DNA from: Allobosea caraganae
Lineage (GTDB): Bacteria; Pseudomonadota; Alphaproteobacteria; Rhizobiales; Beijerinckiaceae
Direction: 5' to 3'
DNA: 64,000 nt
Assembly: GCF_003351345.1 (NCBI RefSeq)
Contig: NZ_QQTO01000022.1
Location: forward strand, 124,001 to 188,000
The notes below the pieces were generated by a model. It had not been told where the DNA came from, made no database searches, and saw nothing but the letters and a program-made list of their open reading frames with translations. Shown here in pieces: positions 8,960-18,694 of this stretch. The translations under genes and the position numbers were made by a program. Each line of letters starts with the position of its first letter. Position 1 is the stretch's first letter.

Positions 8960-10587
8960 CCGCCCCCCTCCTCTCCGTCGAAGACCTCTCCGTCGCCTTC
9001 CGCCAGGGCGGCAAGGAGACGCTCGCCGTCGACAAGGTCTCGTTCCAGGTCGCCAAGGGCGAGACGCTGGCGATCGTCGGCGAGTCCGGCTCGGGCAAGT
9101 CGGTCTCGGCGCTCTCGATCCTGAAGCTGCTGAACTACCCGGCCGCGCATCACCCGTCGGGCAAGATCATGTTCAAGGGCCAGGACCTGATCGCCGCCGA
9201 CGAGGACGCGATGCGCAAGGTGCGCGGCAACGACATCACCATGGTGTTCCAGGAGCCGATGACCTCGTTGAACCCGCTGCACACGATCGTGCAGCAGATC
9301 GGCGAGATCCTGGAGCTGCACAAGGGCCTGCGCGGCGAGGCGGCGCTCATGCAACGCGTGACCGAGCTGCTCGAACTCGTCGGCATCCGCGACGCCAGGA
9401 GCCGGCTCAGGGCCTACCCGCACCAGCTTTCCGGCGGCCAACGCCAGCGCGTGATGATCGCGATGGCGCTCGCCAATGAGCCGGACCTGCTGATCGCCGA
9501 CGAGCCGACGACGGCGCTCGACGTCACCGTGCAGGCGCAGATCCTGACCCTGCTCAAGGAGCTGCAGAGCCGGCTGGGCATGGCGATGCTGTTCATCACC
9601 CATGACCTCGGCATCGTCAGGCGCATCGCCGACCGGGTCTGCGTGATGCTGAAGGGCAAGATCGTCGAGCAGGGGCCGGTGGCCGAGATATTCGGCAACC
9701 CGCAGCACGCCTATACCAGGCGCCTGCTCGCGGCCGAGCCGAAGGGCCGGCCCGAGCCGGTGGCGGAAGGCGCCGCGACTTTGCTGGAAGCCGGGCCGAT
9801 GAAGATCTGGTTCCCGATCAAGACCGGTTTCCTGCGCCGCACCACCGGCCATGTGAAGGCGGTGGATGGCATCTCGATCAAGGTGCGCGAGGGCGAGACG
9901 CTCGGCGTCGTCGGCGAGTCCGGCTCCGGCAAGACCACGCTCGGCCTCGCCATCCTCCGCCTGATCTCCTCGGAAGGGCCGATCGTCTTCCTCGGCGACC
10001 GCATCGACGGGCTGTCGAGCAAGGCGGTCCGGCCGAAGCGGCGGGACCTGCAGGTCGTCTTCCAGGACCCCTACGGCTCGCTCTCGCCGCGCATGTCGGT
10101 CGCCGACATCGTCGAAGAAGGGCTGACCGTCCAGAACAAGGGCCAGAGCTATGCCCAGCGCCGGGAGGTCGTGGCGCAGGCGCTGGCCGATGTCGGGCTC
10201 GACCCCGCCGCGATGGACCGCTATCCGCACGAGTTCTCCGGCGGCCAGCGCCAGCGCATCGCGATCGCCCGCGCCATGGCGCTCAACCCGAAATTCGTCG
10301 TGCTGGACGAGCCGACCTCGGCGCTCGACATGTCCGTGCAGGCGCAGATCGTCGAGCTGCTGCGCGAGCTCCAGGCGAGGCGCAAGCTCGGCTACCTCTT
10401 CATCAGCCACGACCTCAAGGTGGTCAGGGCGCTGTCGCACCGGGTCGTGGTGATGCAGAACGGCAAGGTCGTCGAAGAAGGCCCGGCGGAAGAGATCTTC
10501 GCCCGGCCGCGCGAGGCCTATACGCAGGCGCTGCTGGCGGCAGCGCTCAACCTCGAGCCGGCGGGTGCTGCCGCCGTGAAGGATTGA
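8956..10587 (+). CDS. yejF: Peptide ABC transporter ATPase, two nucleotide-binding domains (YejF-like)
   Basis: Provides both ATP-hydrolysing domains in one 543-residue chain, so no second ATPase gene is needed. Domain 1 has Walker A GESGSGKS, signature LSGGQRQRV and Walker B LLIADEPT; domain 2 repeats this as [17 protein letters not shown] and FVVLDEPT. The open frame extends far upstream inside yejE, but the GTG at 8956, which overlaps the yejE stop as GTGA, gives the N-terminus [14 protein letters not shown] expected of the family. deoB follows after one base. Confidence 0.92.
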   Translation: MTAPLLSVEDLSVAFRQGGKETLAVDKVSFQVAKGETLAIVGESGSGKSVSALSILKLLNYPAAHHPSGKIMFKGQDLIAADEDAMRKVRGNDITMVFQEPMTSLNPLHTIVQQIGEILELHKGLRGEAALMQRVTELLELVGIRDARSRLRAYPHQLSGGQRQRVMIAMALANEPDLLIADEPTTALDVTVQAQILTLLKELQSRLGMAMLFITHDLGIVRRIADRVCVMLKGKIVEQGPVAEIFGNPQHAYTRRLLAAEPKGRPEPVAEGAATLLEAGPMKIWFPIKTGFLRRTTGHVKAVDGISIKVREGETLGVVGESGSGKTTLGLAILRLISSEGPIVFLGDRIDGLSSKAVRPKRRDLQVVFQDPYGSLSPRMSVADIVEEGLTVQNKGQSYAQRREVVAQALADVGLDPAAMDRYPHEFSGGQRQRIAIARAMALNPKFVVLDEPTSALDMSVQAQIVELLRELQARRKLGYLFISHDLKVVRALSHRVVVMQNGKVVEEGPAEEIFARPREAYTQALLAAALNLEPAGAAAVKD

Positions 10588-10588
10588 G

Positions 10589-11806
10589 ATGGCCCGCGCC
10601 ATCCTGATCGTGCTCGATTCCGTCGGCTGCGGCGCGGCGGAGGACGCGGCCTCCTATGGCGACGAAGGCTCCGACACGCTCGGCCATATCGCCGAGGCCT
10701 GCGCCGCCGGCAAGGCCGACCGCGACGGGTTGCGCCAGGGACCGCTGCGCCTGCCCAACCTTGCCCGGCTCGGCCTCGCCCATGCCTCGGAGGCGTCGAC
10801 CGGCAAGCCTCTCGCCGGCGTCGCCAAACCCGCGGCCCCGGCGGGGCAACACGGCTATGGCGTCGAGACCAGCCAGGGCAAGGACACGCCCTCGGGCCAC
10901 TGGGAAATCGCCGGCTGCCCGGTTCCGTTCAAATGGGGCTATTTCACCGCGCTGGAGAACTCATTCCCGCCGGAGCTGGTCGCGGCGATGATCCGCGAAG
11001 GCGAGCTTCCCGGCATCCTCGGCAACAGGCACGCCTCCGGCACTGCGATCATCGACGAGTTGGCGCAGGAGCACATCCGGACGGGCAAGCCGATCTGCTA
11101 CACCTCGGTCGACTCGGTGCTTCAGATCGCAGCGCATGAACAGCATTTCGGGCTGGAGCGGCTCTACGAGCTCTGCCGCAGGACGCGTGTGCTGGTCGAT
11201 CCTCTCAGGATCGGCCGCGTCATCGCCCGCCCCTTCGTCGGCTTGCCGGAGACTGGTTTCACGCGCACCGGCAACCGCAAGGATTTTGCGATCCCGCCGC
11301 CGAACGAGACCATCCTCGACCGGCTCGCGGCGCAGGGCCGCAGCGTGACCACCGTCGGCAAGATCGGCGACATCTTCGCCCACCGCAATACCGGCGAGGA
11401 GATCAAGCCGTTCGGCAACGCGGCGATGTTCGAGGCTGCGGTCGCGGCCTTCGAGCGCCTGCCCGAGGGCGGCTTCTGCTTCCTCAACCTCGTCGATTTC
11501 GACACCGAGTTCGGCCATCGCCGCGACGTGCCGGGCTATGCCGCGGCGCTGGAAGCCTTCGACGCCATGCTGCCGAAGCTCGAAGCGAAACTACGGCCGG
11601 GCGACCTCGCCATCATCACGGCCGACCATGGCAACGACCCGACCTGGCGCGGCACCGACCATACCCGCGAGCACGTTCCGATCCTCGCCTTCGGGCCCGG
11701 CATCGGTGGTGGTGCGATCGGCCGGCGCGAGAGCTTCAGCGACATCGCCGCGACGATCGGCCAGTGGCTCGGCGTCGGAGCCATGGGACCCGGCCGGGCC
11801 TGGTAG
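10589..11806 (+). CDS. deoB: Phosphopentomutase
   Basis: Interconverts (deoxy)ribose 1-phosphate and 5-phosphate in nucleoside breakdown; a cytosolic two-manganese enzyme of the alkaline-phosphatase superfamily. The 405 residues match E. coli DeoB (407). Metal-ligand motifs are [12 protein letters not shown] at the N-terminus and [21 protein letters not shown] near residue 345; the phospho-acceptor threonine is in [12 protein letters not shown]. The ATG lies one base after the yejF stop, so it is probably read from the importer promoter, an unusual pairing that may simply be read-through. Confidence 0.94.
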   Translation: MARAILIVLDSVGCGAAEDAASYGDEGSDTLGHIAEACAAGKADRDGLRQGPLRLPNLARLGLAHASEASTGKPLAGVAKPAAPAGQHGYGVETSQGKDTPSGHWEIAGCPVPFKWGYFTALENSFPPELVAAMIREGELPGILGNRHASGTAIIDELAQEHIRTGKPICYTSVDSVLQIAAHEQHFGLERLYELCRRTRVLVDPLRIGRVIARPFVGLPETGFTRTGNRKDFAIPPPNETILDRLAAQGRSVTTVGKIGDIFAHRNTGEEIKPFGNAAMFEAAVAAFERLPEGGFCFLNLVDFDTEFGHRRDVPGYAAALEAFDAMLPKLEAKLRPGDLAIITADHGNDPTWRGTDHTREHVPILAFGPGIGGGAIGRRESFSDIAATIGQWLGVGAMGPGRAW

Positions 11807-11807
11807 G

Positions 11808-13265
11808 TCAGGCCACGGCGACCCGCCCGCAGAAGGCAGCGACCTCACGGCGAATGCTGTGAGCCTGCGTGGCGAGCGCATCGGCGGCGCTTTGCAGATG
11901 CTCGGCGGCGCCATGAGTCCGCACGGTCATGACCTCGAAATGATCGACGACGCCGGCGCTGCGCCGCGCCCCTTCGAAGGAAAGCTGCACCTGGCGGGCG
12001 ATCTCCGAGGTCGCCTCGCCCTGCTCGTGGACTGCGACGGAGATCGCCTCCGAAACGCGCTCGACCTCGCCCACCGACGCGACGATGTCGCGGATCGCCT
12101 TCAGCGAGCGCTGCGACGCCATCTGCATCGCCCCGATCTGCTGGGAGACCTCCTCGGTCGCCTTCGCCGTCTGGGCCGACAGCGTCTTGACCTCGCTGGC
12201 GACCACGGCGAAGCCGCGGCCCATCTCGCCGGCCCGAGCCGCCTCGATCGTCGCATTGAGCGCGAGCATGCTGGTCTGCGCGGCGATGCCGCGGATGATC
12301 TCGACCACGGTCCCGACATTCTCGCTGCTATGGACGAGATGCTCGAGCTCACCGCTGGCGTGGCGGGCGAGTTCCGCCGCAGCCTTTGAGCCCTCGGCAG
12401 AGTAGGAAACGTTGCGGCCGATCTCACCGATCGAGGCAGCAAGTTCGTTGCTGGCGGCAGCAAGGTGATCAATGCCCTGCATCGTCGTGTCCGTGGCGTT
12501 CGAAACCAGAGCCGTCTGCTGGCGGACCTGATCGGAGGTACCGGTCAGTTCGCGCGAGCCGCTCTGCATGGCTTCGGCGGAGCGGTCGAGCACCGCCATG
12601 GCATCTTCCATCTGAGCGCGGAAGCTGGCGACGACACCGCGCAGCATCTCCGCGCGCACGCCCAGCTCATCCGCAAGCCGCCGCTCGCGTTCGCCCGCGA
12701 CGCGTTCACGCTCGGCAACGTCCTGAGCCCGCGACAGGCTCTCCGCGTTCATGGCGAACATGCGCGCCATCACGACGGCGATGACGGTCAGGAAGGACGT
12801 CTCGACGATCACGATGACGGCGTGGAGCAGCACGCGCAGCAGGCTGCCGCCCTGGTAGAAGACGGCCGAAGGCAGGAGATATTGCAAGGCGAGATGGTGC
12901 AGCGCCGTCAGGCCGGCACCCATGACTATGGGCCGCCAGTCGCAGAAACCGGCAAGCAGAGCCAGCACCGCGAAATAATACATGTGCATGTCCGGCTGCC
13001 AGGGATGGCCGGCGAAGCCGTAGACCAGCATCGAGACCTGGCCGATCAGCACGACGGCGATCGAGAGCCGCGTGACGGGAGCGGCTCCAAAGCGGGCGTA
13101 GAGAAGCAACGCCCCCGCGGCCAGAAGGAAGGCGAATGCCGCCGGCAGCAGGCTGCTATCCGCCCGCAACCACGTGCAGAGCGCCAGCAGCGGAACATGC
13201 GCGAAGGCGAGCCCGATCAGCGCGCACGCAACGCCACGACGAACGTCGACCAGGTTCCAGTTCAC
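11808..13265 (-). CDS. Methyl-accepting chemotaxis protein with multi-helix membrane sensor
   Basis: A chemoreceptor of 485 residues. The first 190 residues form about six membrane helices with almost no periplasmic domain, including [19 protein letters not shown], whose paired histidines suggest a membrane-embedded ligand, redox or cofactor site. A coiled-coil linker follows, then a cytoplasmic signalling domain whose hairpin tip reads [21 protein letters not shown], which contacts CheA and CheW. No classic HAMP domain is obvious. I chose the GTG at 13265: GGGAAG lies 6 bases upstream and the codon overlaps the stop of the preceding small gene as GTGA. Its 3' end lies one base from the deoB stop on the other strand. 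Confidence 0.85.
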   Translation of the reverse strand: MNWNLVDVRRGVACALIGLAFAHVPLLALCTWLRADSSLLPAAFAFLLAAGALLLYARFGAAPVTRLSIAVVLIGQVSMLVYGFAGHPWQPDMHMYYFAVLALLAGFCDWRPIVMGAGLTALHHLALQYLLPSAVFYQGGSLLRVLLHAVIVIVETSFLTVIAVVMARMFAMNAESLSRAQDVAERERVAGERERRLADELGVRAEMLRGVVASFRAQMEDAMAVLDRSAEAMQSGSRELTGTSDQVRQQTALVSNATDTTMQGIDHLAAASNELAASIGEIGRNVSYSAEGSKAAAELARHASGELEHLVHSSENVGTVVEIIRGIAAQTSMLALNATIEAARAGEMGRGFAVVASEVKTLSAQTAKATEEVSQQIGAMQMASQRSLKAIRDIVASVGEVERVSEAISVAVHEQGEATSEIARQVQLSFEGARRSAGVVDHFEVMTVRTHGAAEHLQSAADALATQAHSIRREVAAFCGRVAVA

Positions 13266-13639
13266 GACGATGCTTCCCTTGGCGAGGCGGTATCCAGGCA
13301 ACCCGCGAGCCCGGCCAGCCCGAGCATGAGCCACGCTCCCTCGGGCCTGGACGGCCTGATCGCATCAGCTGCGAGCGGGGCGACGATGACGATGAAGGGC
13401 GAGGCGCCGCTGCGAAGAACGGCGTGCCCCGCGGCAAGACTGCGCGCGACCGCCTCATCCTTCGAGAGCCATGGCGGGTAGACCAGGGCGATCGGCCGCC
13501 CCGGCGTCTCCTCGCCGGGCAGGCTGGCGACGGCTCCGACGAATGCCGTGAGCGAGATGCCCGCGACGATCAGACCATCCCGAAGGTAACGGGCAAGACT
13601 TCGTGTCTGAATGGTCGCTTGTAAGCATCGAGCCGGCAT
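13262..13639 (-). CDS. Small membrane-anchored protein of unknown function, coupled to the chemoreceptor
   Basis: I do not recognise the family. The 125-residue protein has one predicted N-terminal membrane helix ([19 protein letters not shown]) and a remaining domain of about 85 residues with a strand-rich look ([31 protein letters not shown]) and a second hydrophobic stretch near the C-terminus ([15 protein letters not shown]). Its TGA overlaps the GTG of the chemoreceptor by four bases, so the two are translationally coupled and probably work together. Most of the downstream domain would be periplasmic if the first helix is a signal anchor. It could supply a sensing domain that the receptor itself lacks. 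Confidence 0.7.
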   Translation of the reverse strand: MPARCLQATIQTRSLARYLRDGLIVAGISLTAFVGAVASLPGEETPGRPIALVYPPWLSKDEAVARSLAAGHAVLRSGASPFIVIVAPLAADAIRPSRPEGAWLMLGLAGLAGCLDTASPREASS

Positions 13640-13703
13640 GGGACCGCTATTTTCCCGAAATGCCAGGCTGGTCGCACGGCCTTCAACGACTTGGAGGATT
13701 TCT

Positions 13704-13715
13704 GTAAAATTTTAC
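13704..13715. promoter_or_regulatory. AT-rich perfect palindrome upstream of the chemoreceptor operon
   Basis: GTAAAATTTTAC is a perfect 12-base palindrome in an otherwise GC-rich region, 65 bases before the small membrane protein gene. Its position suits an operator or part of the promoter of the chemoreceptor operon; which protein binds is unknown. Confidence 0.4.
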
Positions 13716-13778
13716 TTAAACCCGAATTCCGTTTCGTAATCCGTCGATCGCCTCCGGGCGAAGCCTGGATCGGCACCC

Positions 13779-14222
13779 CTATCTCAATCGCTCCGTAACC
13801 CGCCGCATCAGCATGTCGCGGACGTTGCGATAGGCGTCGAGCACCTGCTCGCGCGAGCCCTGGACCAGCGTCGGGTCGGGCGTCGGCCAGTATTCGACAT
13901 CGGCCGCGAGCGTACGGGTCAGTTCGAGCGCCTTGTGGTGCGCCTCCGGCGAGAGCGAGATGATCAGGTCGAAATTCAGCCCCTCCCACTCCTCCAGCTC
14001 CTGGATCGATTTCGGCCGGTGCTTGTGGGCGTCGATGCCGATCTCATCGAGCACCTCGACGACGAAACCATCGGCATCGCCTTTGCGCGCTCCGGCCGAC
14101 TGGACGTAGATCGACTTGCCGAAGAAGTGCTTGGCCACAGCCTCCGCCATCGGCGAGCGCACGGCGTTGTAGGCGCACATGAAGAGCACGCTATGGACCT
14201 TGCGCGGCGGCGAAGGCTCCAA
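13779..14222 (-). CDS. Low-molecular-weight protein-tyrosine-phosphatase / arsenate reductase family protein
   Basis: A 147-residue cytosolic protein with the phosphate loop CAYNAVRS (CX5R-S) at residues 15-22 and the late catalytic aspartate likely in YWPTPDPT. The family includes tyrosine phosphatases and ArsC-type arsenate reductases that share this loop; the sequence alone does not decide. Thioredoxin-linked ArsC usually carries two further cysteines near residues 82 and 89, which I do not see here, so phosphatase is more likely. It is the last gene of the murA-hisD block and starts 5 bases after UPF0262. Confidence 0.85.
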   Translation of the reverse strand: MEPSPPRKVHSVLFMCAYNAVRSPMAEAVAKHFFGKSIYVQSAGARKGDADGFVVEVLDEIGIDAHKHRPKSIQELEEWEGLNFDLIISLSPEAHHKALELTRTLAADVEYWPTPDPTLVQGSREQVLDAYRNVRDMLMRRVTERLR

Positions 14223-14227
14223 CTCGC

Positions 14228-14701
14228 TCAGCCCTTCCAGTGCAGGGCGTAGATCAGGGTGAAGAGCCGGCGCGCCGTGTCATGGTCGATCTCGACCTTG
14301 CCGGAGAGGCGCTCGACCAGGATATGGGCGGCCTCGTCGTGCAATCCGCGCCGGCCCATGTCGATCGCCTCGATCTGGCTCGGCGTCGAGGTGCGGATCG
14401 CGCCGTAATAGCTGTCGCACACCATCTCGTAGTCCTTGATGATGCGCTTGAACGGCGTCAGCGAGAGGTGATGCGTGATGACAGGCGCGCCGTCGGCCTG
14501 CTTGACCTCGAAGACGAGCCGGCGCTCGACCATGGCGAGATGGGCGGTATAGGGCCCGCCATCGAAACCGGGCAAAGCGAAGTGGTTGCGCTCGACCAGA
14601 TCGTAGATCGCGACGGCGCGCTCGTGCTCCTGATCGGCTCCGCCGCGCCCAAGCGAAGCTTCGTCGAGCGTCACGCTGATCAGGCAATGGCTTTCCGACA
14701 T
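14228..14701 (-). CDS. UPF0262 family protein
   Basis: A conserved alphaproteobacterial protein of unknown function, 157 residues with the start chosen here. The ATG at 14701 has GGGAG five bases upstream and gives the N-terminus MSESHCLISVTLDEASLGR expected of the family; an in-frame ATG 48 bases earlier is less likely. Visible family features are HERAVAIYDLVERNHF and PFKRIIKDYEMVCDSYY. It lies between hisD and the low-molecular-weight phosphatase, its usual place in Hyphomicrobiales. Confidence 0.88.
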   Translation of the reverse strand: MSESHCLISVTLDEASLGRGGADQEHERAVAIYDLVERNHFALPGFDGGPYTAHLAMVERRLVFEVKQADGAPVITHHLSLTPFKRIIKDYEMVCDSYYGAIRTSTPSQIEAIDMGRRGLHDEAAHILVERLSGKVEIDHDTARRLFTLIYALHWKG

Positions 14702-14758
14702 CAGGACTCCCATCGCTGGCCGCGGCTCCACCGCGGCCGCGAACGACAATCCCTCGAT

Positions 14759-16051
14759 TCAGAGATTGAGCCTGATCGTCACTGAACGGCCATGCGCCTG
14801 CAAGCCCTCCGCCTCAGCGAGCTGTGTAGCGGCCGGCGCCAGGGCCCGCAGCGACTCGGGACTGCATTTCAGCAGCGAGGTGCGCTTCATGAAATCGGCG
14901 ACGCCGAGGCCGGACGAGAAGCGGGCGGAGCGCGCCGTCGGCAGCACATGGTTGGGACCGCCGACATAGTCGCCGATCGCCTCCGGCGTATGGCCGCCGA
15001 GGAAGATCGCGCCGGCGTTGCGGATCATGCCGGACAGGCGCTCGGGCTCCGCCGTCATGATCTCGAGATGCTCGGGCGCGAGCCGGTCGACCAGGGGGAC
15101 GGCGCCCTCAAGGCTCTCGACCAGCAGGATCGCGCCATAATCCGCCCAGCTCCTGCCGGCGATGGCGGCGCGCGGCAGCGTCGCGAGCTGCGCCGCGACG
15201 GCCTTCTCGACCGCAGCCGCAAGCGCCGCGTCGTTGGTGACGAGGATCGACTGGGCCGATTCGTCATGCTCGGCCTGGGCCAGGAGGTCGGCGGCGATCC
15301 AGTCGGGATTGGCGCTGCGGTCGGCAAGGACCAGCACCTCGGAGGGGCCGGCGATCATGTCGATGCCGACCTGGCCGAAGACGCGGCGCTTGGCGGCTGC
15401 GACATAGGCGTTGCCTGGGCCGACGATCTTCGCCACCGGCGCAATGGTCTGCGTGCCATAGGCCAGCGCCGCCACGGCCTGCGCCCCGCCGATGCGATAG
15501 ACCTCGTCGATGCCGGCGAGCCTGGCCGCGGCCAGCACGAGCGGGTTCGTCGCGCCGCGCGGCGTCGGCGCCACCATGACGAGGCGGCCGACGCCCGCGA
15601 CCTTGGCCGGGACCGCGTTCATCAGCACCGAGGAGGGATAGCTCGCCGTGCCGCCGGGAACGTAGAGGCCGACGGCCTCGATCGCGCTCCAGCGCCAGCC
15701 GCTCTCGACGCCGAGCGCATCGACGGACCAGGAATCGGCCGGCTTGAGGCGCAGGTGATAGGCCTCGATGCGCGCGCGCGCCGTCTCCAGCGCCGCCAGC
15801 AGTTCGGGCGAGCAGGCGGCGACGGCGGCGTCGATCTCGGCCTCACTGATGCGCAGGGTCGCGGGCGTCAGGTCGAAGCGGTCGAAGCGGGTGGTGCAGT
15901 CGATCACGGCGCGGTCGCCCTGCTGCTTGACGGCGTCGATGATCTCAGCGGCGATGCGATCGACGTCTTCCGAGACCTCGCGCTTGGTGGTCAGCAGCGC
16001 GGCGAAGGCGGCGTCGAAGCCCGGGTCGCGTTGATCGAGCCTGATCGGCAT
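14759..16051 (-). CDS. hisD: Histidinol dehydrogenase
   Basis: Carries out the last two steps of histidine synthesis, L-histidinol to L-histidine, using two NAD+ and a catalytic zinc ion. The 430 residues from the ATG at 16051 ([13 protein letters not shown]) match the family; the longer open frame upstream is not needed. Signature segments are [38 protein letters not shown] and LLAQAEHDE, whose histidine and glutamate are metal or active-site residues, and GPNHVLPT near the C-terminus. The other his genes are not in the window. Confidence 0.95.
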   Translation of the reverse strand: MPIRLDQRDPGFDAAFAALLTTKREVSEDVDRIAAEIIDAVKQQGDRAVIDCTTRFDRFDLTPATLRISEAEIDAAVAACSPELLAALETARARIEAYHLRLKPADSWSVDALGVESGWRWSAIEAVGLYVPGGTASYPSSVLMNAVPAKVAGVGRLVMVAPTPRGATNPLVLAAARLAGIDEVYRIGGAQAVAALAYGTQTIAPVAKIVGPGNAYVAAAKRRVFGQVGIDMIAGPSEVLVLADRSANPDWIAADLLAQAEHDESAQSILVTNDAALAAAVEKAVAAQLATLPRAAIAGRSWADYGAILLVESLEGAVPLVDRLAPEHLEIMTAEPERLSGMIRNAGAIFLGGHTPEAIGDYVGGPNHVLPTARSARFSSGLGVADFMKRTSLLKCSPESLRALAPAATQLAEAEGLQAHGRSVTIRLNL

Positions 16052-16080
16052 CGCAAATCCTGGAGTTGGTCTTGACTGGT

Positions 16081-16527
16081 TCAGTCGCCGTTGGGGTGGC
16101 CGGGCGTCGCCACGGCTTCCCAGACCGGGCCAAGATCCTTCATCTGGGCCTCGACGCATTCGACTTCGAGGAGGATCGCGGCGCCGTCCGAGAAATGCAG
16201 CGTGACCTCGCCCGCCGGGTTGGCGGTCTCGGCAAAGGTGATCGCAAGCAGGTTGAGGACGATGCCGGTCGCCTTCGGGTCGACCTTGGTGCTGCGCGCC
16301 TTGACCACGCGCTCGAAATGCAGCGCGGCGAGGCGCCGGCGCTTATGGCCGTGCTCGGCGCCCTCCCAGTCGAAGCGCCGCGCCGCCAGGGCGAAGCGGC
16401 GCTCCGCCGGCAGGTAGGCGATGTCGCCCACCTGCAGGACCGCATCCTGCAAATGGGCGGAGATGATCGCGAGATCTTCGGTGTCGAGCGCGATCAGCTT
16501 GAGCGGTTCTGCGGCGTCATCGGACAT
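16081..16527 (-). CDS. DUF2948 family protein
   Basis: A conserved alphaproteobacterial protein of unknown function, 148 residues from the ATG at 16527. It begins MSDDAAEPLKLIALDTEDL and continues ISAHLQDAVLQVGDIAYLP, which is typical of DUF2948; the rest looks beta-rich and ends in a charged helix. It lies between murA and hisD, 29 bases before hisD. The position is conserved in the order, but no role can be deduced. Confidence 0.85.
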   Translation of the reverse strand: MSDDAAEPLKLIALDTEDLAIISAHLQDAVLQVGDIAYLPAERRFALAARRFDWEGAEHGHKRRRLAALHFERVVKARSTKVDPKATGIVLNLLAITFAETANPAGEVTLHFSDGAAILLEVECVEAQMKDLGPVWEAVATPGHPNGD

Positions 16528-16558
16528 CCCGCTGTTCTGGCGAGCCGCCCGCCCGGCG

Positions 16559-17848
16559 TCAACCGGTGATGCGCTCGACCTGGGCGCCACAGCGGGTCAG
16601 CTTGGCCTCCAGCGCCTCGAAGCCGCGGTCGAGATGGTAGACGCGGTTGATCATGGTATCGCCCTCGGCGGCGAGGCCGCCGATGACGAGCGAGACCGAG
16701 GCGCGCAGGTCGGTCGCCATCACCGGGGCGCCGGTGAGCTTCATAACGCCCTCGACATAGGCGACGTCGCCGTCGAGCCGGATCTTGGCGCCGAGGCGGA
16801 CCAGCTCCTGCACATGCATGAAGCGGTTCTCGAAGATCGTCTCGCGAATGCGCGAGGTGCCCTTGGCCTTGGTCATCAGCGCCATGAACTGGGCCTGGAG
16901 ATCGGTCGGGAAGCCGGGGAACGGATCGGTGTCGACATCGACGGCGGTGATGCCGGCGCCGTTGCGGCGCACGCGGATGCCCTCGTTGGTCTCGGTGATC
17001 TCGGTGCCGGCCTTGACCAGCACGTCGAGCGCCGCCTGCAGCAGGTCGGGCCGGGCGCCTTCGAGCAGCACGTCGCCGCCGGTCATCGCCACCGCCATCG
17101 CGTAGGTGCCGGTCTCGATCCGGTCGGGCAGCACGGTGTGATGCGCGCCGCCGAGGCGCGAGACGCCGGTGACGACGATCCGCGAGGTGCCGGCGCCTTC
17201 GATCTTGGCGCCCATCTTGGTCAGGCAGGCGGCGAGGTCGACGACCTCCGGCTCGCGCGCGGCGTTCTCGATCACCGTCGTGCCGTCGGCCAGCACAGCG
17301 GCCATCAGCGCGGTATGGGTGCCGCCGACCGTCACCTTCGGGAAGACGATCTCGGCGCCCTTCAGCCCCTTGGGCGCTTTCGCCAGGGCATAGCCGTTCT
17401 CGATCTCGATGGTGGCGCCGAGCTTCTCCAGCGCCATCAGCAGCAGGTCGACCGGGCGCGTGCCGATGGCGCAGCCGCCGGGCAGCGAGATCTTGGCCTC
17501 GCCCATCCGGGCCAGGATCGGCGCGATGACCCAGAAGCTGGCGCGCATGGTCGAGACCAGCTCGTAGGGCGCGCAGGTATCGACGATCTGGCGGGCGGTC
17601 AGCGAGATGGTCTGGCCGGTCTCGGCCGACTGGCCGATGCGCTTGCCGGCGACCGTGCGGTCGGCACCGTGGTTGGAGAGGATGCGCGAGAGCGCCGTCA
17701 CGTCCGAGAGGCGGGGCACGTTGACCAGCGTCAGCGTCTCGTCGGTGAGCAGGCTCGCGATCATCAGGGGCAGCGCCGCGTTCTTCGCGCCGGAAATCGG
17801 AATCGTGCCGTTGAGCTGCTGGCCACCGGTGATGCGGATGCGGTCCAT
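16559..17848 (-). CDS. murA: UDP-N-acetylglucosamine 1-carboxyvinyltransferase
   Basis: Transfers enolpyruvate from phosphoenolpyruvate to UDP-GlcNAc, the first committed step of peptidoglycan synthesis. The 429 residues are the usual length. The N-terminus has the substrate lysine in SGAKNAALP; the catalytic-cysteine loop is [15 protein letters not shown], so the enzyme has the fosfomycin-sensitive cysteine, not aspartate. The C-terminal [19 protein letters not shown] is also typical. It heads a block with DUF2948, hisD, UPF0262 and the low-molecular-weight phosphatase, with a small basic protein gene upstream. Confidence 0.96.
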   Translation of the reverse strand: MDRIRITGGQQLNGTIPISGAKNAALPLMIASLLTDETLTLVNVPRLSDVTALSRILSNHGADRTVAGKRIGQSAETGQTISLTARQIVDTCAPYELVSTMRASFWVIAPILARMGEAKISLPGGCAIGTRPVDLLLMALEKLGATIEIENGYALAKAPKGLKGAEIVFPKVTVGGTHTALMAAVLADGTTVIENAAREPEVVDLAACLTKMGAKIEGAGTSRIVVTGVSRLGGAHHTVLPDRIETGTYAMAVAMTGGDVLLEGARPDLLQAALDVLVKAGTEITETNEGIRVRRNGAGITAVDVDTDPFPGFPTDLQAQFMALMTKAKGTSRIRETIFENRFMHVQELVRLGAKIRLDGDVAYVEGVMKLTGAPVMATDLRASVSLVIGGLAAEGDTMINRVYHLDRGFEALEAKLTRCGAQVERITG

Positions 17849-17905
17849 CGTGATGCCTTGCTGAAGGCGCCGGCGCGAGGGCCGCGCGGCGCGGAAAGAC
17901 GGGGT

Positions 17906-18070
17906 TCAGGACCGGGGAATATCGGCCTGGGCTGGTGGTGCCGCTTGCTCCGCGTCCGCGTCATCCGCCCGGCGAGCGCGCGCCTGTGCCTTGCGGCGCT
18001 TCAGGTTCTCGCGCAGGGCGGCGGCGAGGCGCGCCCTCTTCTCGTCATCTGCGGCTGCTTGGCGGCTCAA
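17906..18070 (-). CDS. Small basic protein upstream of murA
   Basis: A 54-residue frame opening with TTG at 18070. The product reads MSRQAAADDEKRARLAAAL, then RENLKRRKAQARARRADD and an Ala/Pro-rich tail ending ADIPRS. The central arginine/lysine helix RENLKRRKAQAR is what I remember from similarly placed small genes next to murA in related bacteria, where they are annotated only as hypothetical. No other in-frame start exists before the stop codon at 18083, and no strong ribosome site is seen. It lies 57 bases upstream of murA on the same strand. Function unknown. Confidence 0.6.
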   Translation of the reverse strand: MSRQAAADDEKRARLAAALRENLKRRKAQARARRADDADAEQAAPPAQADIPRS

Positions 18071-18694
18071 GGCATCAACTCGGCTTAAGGTGTTTCAACG
18101 CTCCGATCGCGGCGAATTCGCGGCCATGACTAGCGCCGCACGGCCGCTTGGACAAGTTTTGGGAACGCATAGGCCGGCTCAGGCGATGGCGGCCCTGCGC
18201 CCCATGCCTGTCCGGCTGACGCTATCGCATGACGGGGCCGCGCTGGAAGCCGGCAAGGCACCCCGTCCCCAGTATATCAGCCGCGCCTCCCGACCCGTCC
18301 CAAGCTGGCTCCGGCCGCTACGGAATTGTCCCAGCTTGATGCGTCGGCTTCCAAGCCTCTGAATCGGCCGTCGCCACCCGGCGCAAGAACAACTTAGGCG
18401 CGCACCCGATTTCGGACCGTTCATGTCGTTCCCCGGCCGTCGCGCGCAACTTTAATCAATCACGCGACGCAAGGTCATAAGCGTCAGATCGGCGGAACGG
18501 CGCTTGCCTTCGGCAGGCTGACGCAGTGCCTCGCATTTCATTTCCCTACGGCATGTTGGGATATGAGGCCGCGACGACCGCCTCCCGACCCCAATCGACA
18601 AACGTTAGCGAAATTAACCAATTCCGCGAGTTTGCATTTACAGTTCATTAACTTCACCTACCCTTACGGCATTCCGGGATACGGGGTTTGCGGC
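18071..18694. other. 620-base intergenic region before the RpfF-like gene
   Basis: I see no convincing gene here: the open frames on both strands lack ribosome sites and family features. Two imperfect direct copies of CCyTACGGCATnnnGGGATA (18544-18563 and 18662-18681, 16 of 20 identical) lie 118 bases apart just before the RpfF-like gene, with an AT-rich stretch between them (18600-18655, containing gaaattaacc and ttcattaactt) that suits a promoter. The divergent promoter of the murA block should also lie here. Confidence 0.5.

Noticed and set aside
18179-18424. 81-codon minus-strand frame in the intergenic region before the RpfF-like gene
   Set aside because: No ribosome site, Ser/Arg-rich composition and no recognisable features.
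18604-18620. Possible CtrA binding site (ttagcgaaattaacc) before the RpfF-like gene
   Set aside because: The spacing between the half-sites is 5 bases, not the 7 of TTAA-N7-TTAA.
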